Made by a program: the position numbers and the translations under genes. Of a stretch of DNA of 7,851 nt, positions 1 through 6,131 are shown piece by piece; the stretch's first letter is position 1, and each line of letters begins with the position of its first letter. Under the pieces are notes generated by a model. It made no database searches and was not told the DNA's origin. It saw only the letters and a program-made list of their open reading frames with translations. The stretch is from Eubacteriales bacterium (GTDB lineage Bacteria; Bacillota; Clostridia; Lachnospirales; Lachnospiraceae): assembly GCA_030536565.1 (NCBI GenBank), contig JAUNPT010000107.1, positions 1 through 7,851 of the forward strand, given 5' to 3'.

Positions 1-109
1 AAGCTGCTGCCTGATTAACATTGATTTCATCATTTCCTATCCTGCTGCCAATAGTTCCACCTGTAAGAACAATCAGTATTTTATCCTGTTTTTTTAACTG
101 TCCGTCCAT
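1..109 (-). CDS. Asparaginase family protein, N-terminal fragment (runs off left edge)
   Basis: The first 36 residues are readable and the rest lies outside the window. After a short hydrophilic start comes a hydrophobic beta strand (KILIVL, residues 10-15) and then TGGTIG at 16-21. That is the N-terminal signature of L-asparaginases, in which T19 would be the first catalytic threonine. The family hydrolyses asparagine to aspartate and ammonia; some members act on glutamine or in other amidohydrolase roles, and the fragment cannot tell these apart. No signal peptide precedes the strand, which suggests a cytoplasmic enzyme. The start is ATG at 109-107, with GGAG at 117-120 seven bases upstream. 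The gene starts 24 bases after the stop of the LCP gene, with no terminator or obvious promoter between, so the two are probably cotranscribed. The family call rests on one motif plus its correct position near the N-terminus. Confidence 0.8.
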   Translation of the reverse strand, partial: MDGQLKKQDKILIVLTGGTIGSRIGNDEINVNQAAA

Positions 110-133
110 AACTAATCTCCATTTCCCTGAAAA

Positions 134-1405
134 TTATGCTGGATTCTTTGATGTCAGCTTTGCCTGCTCAACAAATTCATCTACGTTAAAGGTTTCTCCA
201 CCCTTAATTTTGTTCATAAGCTCAATTGCCATATCTACGCTGTCATCATTAAGCTTTACTACGTCCATTCCAACAATACCCCACACCTGTCCATTCTGTC
301 CTTTTTCATATGGTGTTGCCTCCACGCTGTAAGACTGGATATTCCATGATGTTGTATCACTTAACTGGTCTTTTACAAGCGTTGATATCGCTGATGTCGG
401 CATATTGGTAAGCATCATTGCAGAAACAGAATCTAACACTGCTCCATAATTAAGCAGTATAGATGGAGATGTTGCCTTATTTATAATTCCCTCTAAAGCA
501 GCCTCCTGATTTTTCCCTCTCTGGAAATCTCCGTCATCAAATGCCTGTCTCTCCCTTACATATGCTATAGTCTGCTGTCCATCAAGCTTATTTTCACCCC
601 TTACATAGTGGTACTGTTCATCCCATGCATCTGTTCCATTAGTAAATTCAACCTCTGAATTAACCGTAATTCCTCCCAGAGCATCAACTATGTTGACACA
701 GCCTGTAAAATTCAGCCTGACATAATAGTCAGCCCTGATTCCATATATATTATCCAGAACCGTCATCGCCTCATCAACACCTGCATTTCCCGCATGTGTA
801 AGCTTATCAAGCCCGCTTTTCCCACCATTGCCTGTCATCTGCACAAAAGCATCTCTAGGCGTTGTTACAAGAAGTATCTGCCTTGTTTTAGGATTGCAGA
901 CAACATATATATTTACATCATTATGACCGTATAAGGTTACCTCTCCTTCATCGTCCATTCCTGACAGATAAATTATAAATGGTTCTTCGTTAAGTTTTTT
1001 ATAAGTCCCTTCGACTTGTCCTTCCACATTAGAATTGGTTATCTGGCTAAGTGTTGTATTTACCTTGGCTACAAAGAAAAACCCAAAAAGCATGGCAACC
1101 GACAACAGCACTGACAGGATTTTTCCAAATATATTGGCATTGGTAAACTGTGAAGTAAAATTATACAGCAATAATAATATAAGAATAATATTTACCATAA
1201 TCAGATACTTAGCTGGAACCATATCAAGCTTTAACACCTGAAACATAAATAAAATCATAATAACCAGCTGAACTGCAACAAGCCCAAGTCCCCAAAGTGT
1301 TGATACAGCCCTTCTTTTTTTGCGACGCTTCTTAGGGCTTAATTTGGACATATCTGCATGCAGGTAACGCATATTATCTTTGGTCTGTGCGAAAAATGAT
1401 GACAT
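134..1405 (-). CDS. LCP (LytR-CpsA-Psr) family cell-wall glycopolymer ligase
   Basis: A 423-residue membrane protein. LCP enzymes transfer undecaprenyl-linked glycopolymers (teichoic acid, capsule or other wall polysaccharide) onto peptidoglycan outside the membrane. A basic cluster at 25-32 (KKRRKKRR) precedes three predicted membrane segments at about 36-58, 66-82 and 94-114, which places the C-terminal domain outside. The LCP domain spans about 142-310. Recognisable elements are HNDVNIY (161-167, with the conserved Asp), TPRDAFVQM (182-190, with the Arg-Asp pair), DKLTHAG (200-206), DYYVRLNF (226-233), DALGG (241-245), LDGQQTIAYVRERQ (274-287) and GDFQRGKNQ (292-300). Three membrane segments recall streptococcal CpsA, but only about 28 residues lie between the last segment and the LCP domain, so no accessory domain fits there. 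The ATG at 1405 has AAGGAG at 1412-1417. The polymer substrate cannot be told. It has its own promoter and probably shares a transcript with the asparaginase gene downstream. Confidence 0.92.
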   Translation of the reverse strand: MSSFFAQTKDNMRYLHADMSKLSPKKRRKKRRAVSTLWGLGLVAVQLVIMILFMFQVLKLDMVPAKYLIMVNIILILLLLYNFTSQFTNANIFGKILSVLLSVAMLFGFFFVAKVNTTLSQITNSNVEGQVEGTYKKLNEEPFIIYLSGMDDEGEVTLYGHNDVNIYVVCNPKTRQILLVTTPRDAFVQMTGNGGKSGLDKLTHAGNAGVDEAMTVLDNIYGIRADYYVRLNFTGCVNIVDALGGITVNSEVEFTNGTDAWDEQYHYVRGENKLDGQQTIAYVRERQAFDDGDFQRGKNQEAALEGIINKATSPSILLNYGAVLDSVSAMMLTNMPTSAISTLVKDQLSDTTSWNIQSYSVEATPYEKGQNGQVWGIVGMDVVKLNDDSVDMAIELMNKIKGGETFNVDEFVEQAKLTSKNPA

Positions 1406-1480
1406 TTTCTTCTCCTTAATCTATCCGATATATTTATCATATATACGTAATTGAAATCCATATATTTTGTAACGAATTTT

Positions 1481-1509
1481 AGTTTATGATTATTTATCAC
1501 TAATGTCAA
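1481..1509 (-). promoter_or_regulatory. Probable sigma-A promoter of the LCP gene
   Basis: On the minus strand the consensus -35 box TTGACA (1504-1509) is followed by a 17-base spacer and a TAAACT -10 box (1481-1486). Transcription should begin near 1474, leaving a leader of roughly 70 AT-rich bases before the ATG at 1405. The promoter lies just downstream of the ddh terminator, as expected if the LCP gene starts a new transcription unit. The -35 match is perfect and the -10 matches 4 of 6. No riboswitch-like structure is visible in the leader. Confidence 0.7.
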
Positions 1510-1544
1510 GAAAATATGCAGAACTAACTATACGCTAAAAGTCT

Positions 1545-1577
1545 AAAAAAGCGGCTGCACCCTTTCAGTGCAGCCGC
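1545..1577 (-). terminator. Intrinsic terminator of ddh
   Basis: A perfect 10-bp, GC-rich stem (arms 1551-1560 and 1568-1577, GCGGCTGCAC and its complement) closes a 7-base loop. In minus-strand RNA it is followed at once by six U residues (1545-1550) and a further U-rich stretch. It starts 12 bases past the ddh stop codon. There is no T-run on the plus-strand side, so it works in one direction only. Confidence 0.93.
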
Positions 1578-1589
1578 CCTTCAATATAA

Positions 1590-2573
1590 TTACAATAATG
1601 TTGCTCTTAATTCTTCACCGCTCTTTGGACTAAGATATGCAGGTGCAATATCAAGTACTGTCTTACAGCCTTTATGTCCCTCGCCTGCAAGACGATGTGC
1701 TGCTCTTGCATATGCCACTAACACACTTGTTGTAAACTCCGGATTCGAATCCAGCTTTAAGCTGTATTCAATAATATGGCTGTTTTCCTTATTCATGCCT
1801 GTCTTTCCTGAACGGAATACAAAACCTCCATGTGCCATTGTGCTATGGTTGTTCTTTAATTCCTCCTCACTTATAAAGTGTACCGTTGTGTCATAATCAG
1901 CAAAGTAATTCGGCATTTCCTTAATTTCCTTTTCAACTGCAGTTGCATCTGCTCCCTCCTCCAGCACAACAAAACATTCTCTTGTATGCTTCTGCCTTGT
2001 TGTAAGTTCTGGATTCTTTCCTGAACGGACCGCCTCTAATGCCTCCTGTGACGGAATTGTATACTGCTTTGCATTTTTAACACCTTTAATACGGCGTATT
2101 GCATCGGAATGTCCCTGGCTAACGCCCTTGCCCCAGAATGTATAATCCTTTCCATCAGGCAGGATTGCGTTGGCATATACACGGTTTAATGAAAACATTC
2201 CCGGATCCCAGCCTACCGAAATAATGGCTACATGGTTTCCCTTTACTGCAGCTTCATCAACTGCTTTAAAATGTTCAGGAATTTTTGCATGTGTGTCAAA
2301 GCTGTCAACTACGTTAAACATCTGTGCAAACTTAGGTGTCTGTACTGGAAGATCTGTGGCACTTCCTCCACAAAGAATCATAACATCAATCTTTCCTTCC
2401 CACTGTTCAATCTCATCTACTGAAAGCACTGGGACATCCTGAAGCTGAAGCTTTACATCTGCTGGATTTCTTCTTGTAAATACTGCAGCCAGCTCACAGT
2501 CATCTGCATACTTCACAGCGCACTCAACGCCTCGTCCTAAATTACCATATCCAATAATACCTATTCTTGTCAT
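1590..2573 (-). CDS. ddh: meso-diaminopimelate D-dehydrogenase
   Basis: A 327-residue NADPH-dependent cytoplasmic enzyme (EC 1.4.1.16). It makes meso-diaminopimelate in one step from tetrahydrodipicolinate and ammonia, the short branch of lysine and peptidoglycan precursor synthesis. The N-terminal Rossmann motif is GYGNLGRG (8-15). Family blocks follow: VDSFDTH (89-95), SVGWDPGMFSLNRVYANA (119-136), TFWGKGVSQGHSDAIRRI (145-162), HTRECFVV (196-203), MAHGG (246-250), EYSLKLDSNP (269-278) and ARAAHR (289-294). They appear in the same order and with nearly the same spacing as in the Corynebacterium glutamicum enzyme, and the length is normal for the family. The ATG at 2573 is preceded by AAGGAAG about 9 bases upstream. 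With its own promoter and a strong terminator it appears monocistronic. No neighbour belongs to the lysine pathway, so the location says nothing about regulation. Confidence 0.96.
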   Translation of the reverse strand: MTRIGIIGYGNLGRGVECAVKYADDCELAAVFTRRNPADVKLQLQDVPVLSVDEIEQWEGKIDVMILCGGSATDLPVQTPKFAQMFNVVDSFDTHAKIPEHFKAVDEAAVKGNHVAIISVGWDPGMFSLNRVYANAILPDGKDYTFWGKGVSQGHSDAIRRIKGVKNAKQYTIPSQEALEAVRSGKNPELTTRQKHTRECFVVLEEGADATAVEKEIKEMPNYFADYDTTVHFISEEELKNNHSTMAHGGFVFRSGKTGMNKENSHIIEYSLKLDSNPEFTTSVLVAYARAAHRLAGEGHKGCKTVLDIAPAYLSPKSGEELRATLL

Positions 2574-2624
2574 AAAATCGTCTTCCTTCTAATTCTATAA
2601 ATTTTTCAAAAAACACATTGTAAA

Positions 2625-2653
2625 ACTATACACGTTCCTTAACATTCTGACAA
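2625..2653 (-). promoter_or_regulatory. Probable sigma-A promoter of ddh
   Basis: On the minus strand TTGTCA (-35, 2648-2653) and TATAGT (-10, 2625-2630) are separated by exactly 17 bases; each box matches consensus at 5 of 6 positions. Transcription would start near 2618, giving a leader of about 45 bases. That is far too short to hold a lysine riboswitch. The -35 box overlaps the end of the inverted repeat at 2652-2670. Confidence 0.75.
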
Positions 2654-2670
2654 TGGACTATCTGTCCATT
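2652..2670. repeat. Inverted repeat at the ddh promoter
   Basis: AATGGAC and GTCCATT form perfect 7-bp arms around the 5-base centre TATCT. The repeat sits between the truA stop and the ddh promoter and overlaps the promoter's -35 box by two bases. No T-run follows in the minus-strand RNA, so it is a poor intrinsic terminator. Its position would suit an operator for a dimeric regulator, or a weak hairpin at the end of the truA transcript. The sequence alone does not decide. Confidence 0.5.
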
Positions 2671-2708
2671 AATAAGTTTTGCTTTTAAGAAACTGCTTAT
2701 TCCAAGCA

Positions 2709-3449
2709 TCATAAATAATCTATCCTTACAAGTGTAAGTCCCTGAGGCGGGGCTGTCTGTCCTGCACAGCTTCGGTCTTTCGCTGCAAGCATATGCTCCA
2801 CATCTTCTATTGACCTTGCTCCTTTACCCACCTGCACTAAAGTTCCCGCTATTATACGTACCATATTATATAAAAAGCCATTGCCCCTGACACTTATAAC
2901 AATTATATTATCAGGCTTTTGCGTTATTTCAATAGAATATACCTTTCTTACTGTGTTTTCTGCCTGTGTCCTAACACAGCAGAAGCTTTTGAAATCGTGC
3001 TCCCCCACTAAGATTTTTGCTGCATTTCTCATATGCTCCAGATTAAGTTTTCCTGCAATATGCCATGCATAGCTTCTTATTTTTGGATTAGGAAACTCGG
3101 CATTGTATATCTGATACTCATAGGTTTTTTCTGTATCACAGTGACGTGGGTGGAAATCCTTATCCACCTCCTCGGATTTTTGCACACTTATATCCTCCGG
3201 CAGATATCGGTTTAGCGCATAACACCACCGCTCTGCCGGTATAGAAGCCTGCGTATCAAACACTGCAACATTTCCCATTGCGTGCACACCTGCGTCTGTT
3301 CTGCTTGCCCCTGTTACATGAAGCTTTTCTCCAGTAACCTGCTCTATTGCTTCATCTAACGCTTTTTCTATTGTCGGTGACGTCGGCTGAATCTGCCAGC
3401 CGCTGTAATGGGTGCCGTCATATGCAACTGTAAGCTTTATTCGTTTCAT
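2709..3449 (-). CDS. truA: tRNA pseudouridine synthase A
   Basis: A 246-residue cytoplasmic enzyme that converts uridines 38-40 in the tRNA anticodon stem-loop to pseudouridine. The start KRIKLTVAYDGTHYSGWQIQP (2-22) is the typical first TruA strand. The catalytic block is SRTDAGVHA (49-57), with D52 as nucleophile. Further family blocks are NRYLP (80-84), FHPRHC (99-104), KTYEYQIYN (108-116), HDFKSFC (151-157), GNGFLYNMVR (189-198, substrate pocket), and a C-terminal PPQGLTLVRIDYL (234-246). Length is normal. The ATG at 3449 follows GAGGGAG by 6 bases, and the gene begins 12 bases after the ecfT stop. It is therefore the last gene of the ECF transcript, an arrangement also found in Bacillus. 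Its stop is TGA, and no convincing terminator follows. Confidence 0.97.
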   Translation of the reverse strand: MKRIKLTVAYDGTHYSGWQIQPTSPTIEKALDEAIEQVTGEKLHVTGASRTDAGVHAMGNVAVFDTQASIPAERWCYALNRYLPEDISVQKSEEVDKDFHPRHCDTEKTYEYQIYNAEFPNPKIRSYAWHIAGKLNLEHMRNAAKILVGEHDFKSFCCVRTQAENTVRKVYSIEITQKPDNIIVISVRGNGFLYNMVRIIAGTLVQVGKGARSIEDVEHMLAAKDRSCAGQTAPPQGLTLVRIDYL

Positions 3450-3461
3450 GCAAGTCTCCCT

Positions 3462-4277
3462 CTAAATTATCCGTCCACTCATCAGCAAGTTTACCGCTGT
3501 CATAGCCGCAAGATATACGAACATACATATATATGCAATCCTGTCCTGTTTCTTATACCTTAATGGTTTCATCTTAGTTCTTCCTTCATCTCCATGGTAA
3601 CACCTTGCTTCCATTGCCATTGCAAGCTCATTAGCCCTTCTGAATGCCGATATAAAAAGTGGTACAAGCACCGGAATCATTGCCTTAGCCCTTTTTAATA
3701 TATTTCCATTCTCAAAATCCGCGCCTCTGGCAAGCTGTGCTTTCATGATTTTATCCGTCTCCTCTATCAGAATTGGAATAAATCTCAAAGCTATGGACAT
3801 CATCATGGATATCTCATGAACAGGAACCTTTATCTTTTTCAGAAATCCAAGACCCTTTTCAAGCCCATCTGTAAGATGATTGGGCGTTGTTGTAAGCGTC
3901 ATAAGAGATGACCCCATAATAAGGAATATGAGCCTGACAACCATAAATAAAGCCTGATACAAACCTTCCCATGTTATAGTAAACACCCAAAGCTTCACAA
4001 GAACTTTTCCTTCCGTCAGGAACAGATTAAATGCTGCGCTTAAAGCAATAAGAATCACAACTGCCTTCAGGCCCTTTAATATAAATTTTAATGGAACATT
4101 GGACAGCTTTATTATTACTGCCAGAAACAGCGCTGCGCCTAAATACAGCCATACATTTCTTCCAATGAACAGCGAAATAATAAAGATTAGTGTTCCCATC
4201 AGTTTTACCCTTGGGTCAAGCCTGTGTATAACTGATTCTGTCTGATAATATTGTCCAATAGTTATATCTCGTAACAT
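3462..4277 (-). CDS. ecfT: ECF transporter transmembrane coupling protein EcfT
   Basis: A 271-residue membrane protein that couples ATP hydrolysis by EcfA1/EcfA2 to interchangeable vitamin-binding S components in group II ECF transporters. The N-terminus (DPRVKLMGTL, 21-30, before the first membrane segment) is typical of the family. Hydrophobic segments lie at about 27-58, 65-86, 106-128 and 247-266. Between them is a long cytoplasmic region with SIALRFIPIL (161-170) and the two coupling motifs that dock onto the ATPases: QLARG (181-185) and MEARC (222-226). The second reads ARC, not the ARG usually quoted. A GEGRTKMKPL-like tail (DEGRTKMKPL, 230-239) follows. The ATG at 4277 has AAGGA upstream, beginning right after the ecfA2 stop; the gap is only 16 bases. 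No S-component gene is nearby, as expected for a shared module. Confidence 0.95.
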   Translation of the reverse strand: MLRDITIGQYYQTESVIHRLDPRVKLMGTLIFIISLFIGRNVWLYLGAALFLAVIIKLSNVPLKFILKGLKAVVILIALSAAFNLFLTEGKVLVKLWVFTITWEGLYQALFMVVRLIFLIMGSSLMTLTTTPNHLTDGLEKGLGFLKKIKVPVHEISMMMSIALRFIPILIEETDKIMKAQLARGADFENGNILKRAKAMIPVLVPLFISAFRRANELAMAMEARCYHGDEGRTKMKPLRYKKQDRIAYICMFVYLAAMTAVNLLMSGRII

Positions 4278-4293
4278 TAAATAGCGTCCTTTA

Positions 4294-5148
4294 CTAATAT
4301 GTTTTTCTCATACATTTTAAAATGCTTTTTACTGCCTCGTCAACTGTAATTGCATTAGTATCTACGTCAAACCCGGCATTTTCCAAATCGTTCATTATAT
4401 ATGTTACCTGAGGCGCTGCAAGCCCTATTTCCTCAAGCTTTCTGTAATGTGCAAATATATTCTGAGGTGTGTCATCATACATAAGTACACCATCATTCAT
4501 TACCATAATGCGGTTAACATATTTAGCTACATCTTCCATGCTATGAGAAACCAGAATAATTGTCATTTTGGTTTCCTCTTTTAAGCAGCGCAGACACTCC
4601 AGTATATCGTCCCGTCCCTTTGGGTCTAATCCGGCCGTAGGCTCATCTAATATCAACACCTCCGGCTTCATTGCGAGTACTCCGGCTATTGCCACACGAC
4701 GTTTTTGTCCTCCAGACAGGTCAAATGGAGACTGATAATACAGATTCTCCTCCAAACCTACCATACGCAATGCCTCAAATGCCCTCAGCTCAGTCTCAAG
4801 CTTTGTAAGTCCCAGATTTCTGGGCCCAAAACACACGTCTTTGAATATATCTGTTTCAAAAAGCTGATGCTCAGGATACTGAAATACAAGTCCTACCTTA
4901 CTTCTTAAATCCTTTAAGTTATAATCCTTATCATATATATCCTGCCCATTATAATATATATTTCCGGAGGTTGCCCTGACAAGACCGTTAAGATGCTGGA
5001 TTAATGTTGATTTTCCAGAGCCCGTATGCCCAATTAAACCTATAAATTCGCCATCTTTTATTGCAAAGCTTACGTCCCTTAATGCCTGTTTTTCAAATCC
5101 GGTTCCAATTTCATAGGTGTAATTAATATGATCTGCTATTATCGACAT
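4294..5148 (-). CDS. ecfA2: ECF transporter ATPase EcfA2
   Basis: A 284-residue ABC-type ATPase, the second half of the EcfA1/EcfA2 heterodimer that powers group II ECF vitamin uptake at the inner face of the membrane. It carries all catalytic motifs: Walker A GHTGSGKST (40-48), Q-loop FQYPEHQLF (89-97), signature LSGGQKRR (144-151), Walker B VLILDEPT (164-171) and switch histidine H202. The start MSIIADHINYTYEIGTGFEKQAL is EcfA2-like, with the short T-G-F insertion before the second strand. The C-terminal tail (about 230-284) is the family dimerisation region. The ATG at 5148 has an AAAGGAA site seven bases upstream. That site lies inside ecfA1, whose last 26 bases overlap this gene, so translation is probably coupled. 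It was historically annotated as cbiO. Confidence 0.96.
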   Translation of the reverse strand: MSIIADHINYTYEIGTGFEKQALRDVSFAIKDGEFIGLIGHTGSGKSTLIQHLNGLVRATSGNIYYNGQDIYDKDYNLKDLRSKVGLVFQYPEHQLFETDIFKDVCFGPRNLGLTKLETELRAFEALRMVGLEENLYYQSPFDLSGGQKRRVAIAGVLAMKPEVLILDEPTAGLDPKGRDDILECLRCLKEETKMTIILVSHSMEDVAKYVNRIMVMNDGVLMYDDTPQNIFAHYRKLEEIGLAAPQVTYIMNDLENAGFDVDTNAITVDEAVKSILKCMRKTY

Positions 5149-6010
5149 TAGAATTTCCTTTCTGTATGCGTTTTAACTCCTGTACAAGCTCCGCATTTGT
5201 AAGTATCCCCTCCGGCAGCAGAACTCCTTTTTTTCGCAGCTCATATGCCACTTCTGTTACCTGCGGCACATCAAGATGCAGCTTTTTTAACTTCTCAACC
5301 TGAGTAAATACCTGCCGCGGACTCCCTTCCATAACAACCTTCCCATCATCCATTACAAATACATGGTCTGCATCAATAACCTCTTCCATATAATGGGTAA
5401 TCAGGATAATTGTGACATTCTCCTTTTTATTAAGCTCATGCAGGATATTTATAACAGCTTTTCGTCCTGATGGATCCAGCATTGCAGTCGGTTCATCTAA
5501 AATAATACATTTTGGCTTCATGGCAACAATACCTGCAATTGCCACTCTCTGCTTCTGTCCACCGGAGAGCTTATTCGGAGATGCTTTTCTGAACCTGTAC
5601 ATTCCAACCGCTTTGAGGCTTTTTTCCACACGTTCCCAGATTTCCTCTGTAGGTACTCCTATATTCTCAGGCCCAAATCCAACTTCTTCCTCAACAAGTG
5701 TACATATAATCTGATTGTCAGGATTCTGAAAAACCATACCTGCGCTCTGACGGATATCTAATGTCAATTCATCTGCTCTGGTGTCCATACCATCTACCCA
5801 TACAGTTCCCTCTGTTGGAGTTAAAAGAGCATCCAGATGCTTCGCAAATGTGGATTTTCCTGAACCATTATGCCCAAGAACTGCAATAAACTCACCCTCC
5901 TTTATATCAAGGGATACATTATCCACAGCTGTGGTAATTCCTTCCACATTGCCTTCTTCATCACGTCTTATATATTCAAATGTCAGATTCTTTGTCTTTA
6001 TAATTCCCAT
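5123..6010 (-). CDS. ecfA1: ECF transporter ATPase EcfA1
   Basis: A 295-residue ABC-type ATPase and partner of EcfA2. Motifs are complete: Walker A GHNGSGKST (46-54), Q-loop FQNPDNQ (94-100), signature LSGGQKQR (148-155), Walker B CIILDEPT (168-175) and switch histidine H206. The FQNPDNQ form is typical of EcfA1, while EcfA2 next door has FQYPEHQ. A charged stretch at 15-25 (RRDEEGNVEGI) lengthens the first hairpin compared with EcfA2. The C-terminal domain (about 230-290) includes the PQVTEVAYEL helix. The ATG at 6010 follows AAGGAAG by 8 bases. It is the first gene of the ECF-truA unit, with its own promoter just downstream of the rplQ terminator. The last 26 bases overlap ecfA2. Confidence 0.96.
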   Translation of the reverse strand: MGIIKTKNLTFEYIRRDEEGNVEGITTAVDNVSLDIKEGEFIAVLGHNGSGKSTFAKHLDALLTPTEGTVWVDGMDTRADELTLDIRQSAGMVFQNPDNQIICTLVEEEVGFGPENIGVPTEEIWERVEKSLKAVGMYRFRKASPNKLSGGQKQRVAIAGIVAMKPKCIILDEPTAMLDPSGRKAVINILHELNKKENVTIILITHYMEEVIDADHVFVMDDGKVVMEGSPRQVFTQVEKLKKLHLDVPQVTEVAYELRKKGVLLPEGILTNAELVQELKRIQKGNSNVDNSRSY

Positions 6011-6054
6011 AGAATCATCTTCCTTATTTTCTGTTTAATATTCTAATTCATACC

Positions 6055-6083
6055 ATTTTAATCTAAATTGAAATAAATGTAAA
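6055..6083 (-). promoter_or_regulatory. Probable promoter of the ecfA1-ecfA2-ecfT-truA operon
   Basis: On the minus strand TTTACA (-35, 6078-6083) and TAAAAT (-10, 6055-6060) lie exactly 17 bases apart, each matching consensus at 5 of 6 positions. Transcription would start near 6048, giving a leader of about 38 bases. The -35 box begins one base after the rplQ terminator stem and so overlaps its U-rich tail. This allows the transporter genes to be expressed independently of the ribosomal-protein operon. Confidence 0.7.
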
Positions 6084-6116
6084 GTAAGCGGATATGGAAT
6101 ATACCATATCCGCTTA
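6080..6116 (-). terminator. Terminator hairpin after rplQ
   Basis: A perfect 13-bp inverted repeat (arms 6085-6097 and 6104-6116, TAAGCGGATATGG and its complement) closes a 6-base AU loop. It begins 15 bases past the rplQ stop. The minus-strand RNA continues CUUUACAUUUAUUUC, which is U-rich but interrupted. The stem is very stable, but the broken U-tract may let some polymerase read through into ecfA1. Confidence 0.72.
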
Positions 6117-6131
6117 ATAAACAATGTAAAA

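Noticed and set aside
21..332. Plus-strand open frame over the asparaginase and LCP 3' region
   Set aside because: It is antisense to two recognised genes, has no SD or family resemblance, and is low-complexity Ser/Pro/Phe-rich as expected for a shadow frame.
1406..1474. AT-rich repeats in the LCP leader (ATATAT tracts around 1428-1465)
   Set aside because: Simple AT-rich composition with only short, unstable pairings; no defined motif beyond the SD.
2574..2620. Lysine riboswitch upstream of ddh
   Set aside because: The predicted leader is about 45 bases and has no multi-stem structure, whereas lysine riboswitches need well over 150 bases.
2694..2708. Short hairpin right after the truA stop (TGCTT/AAGCA)
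   Set aside because: Only 5 bp with a mixed tail (GUUUCUUAAAAG); too weak to list as a terminator.
5412..5714. Plus-strand open frame of 100 codons inside ecfA1
   Set aside because: It is antisense to the conserved ATPase motifs, so it stays open only because of codon use on the coding strand; no product is recognisable.
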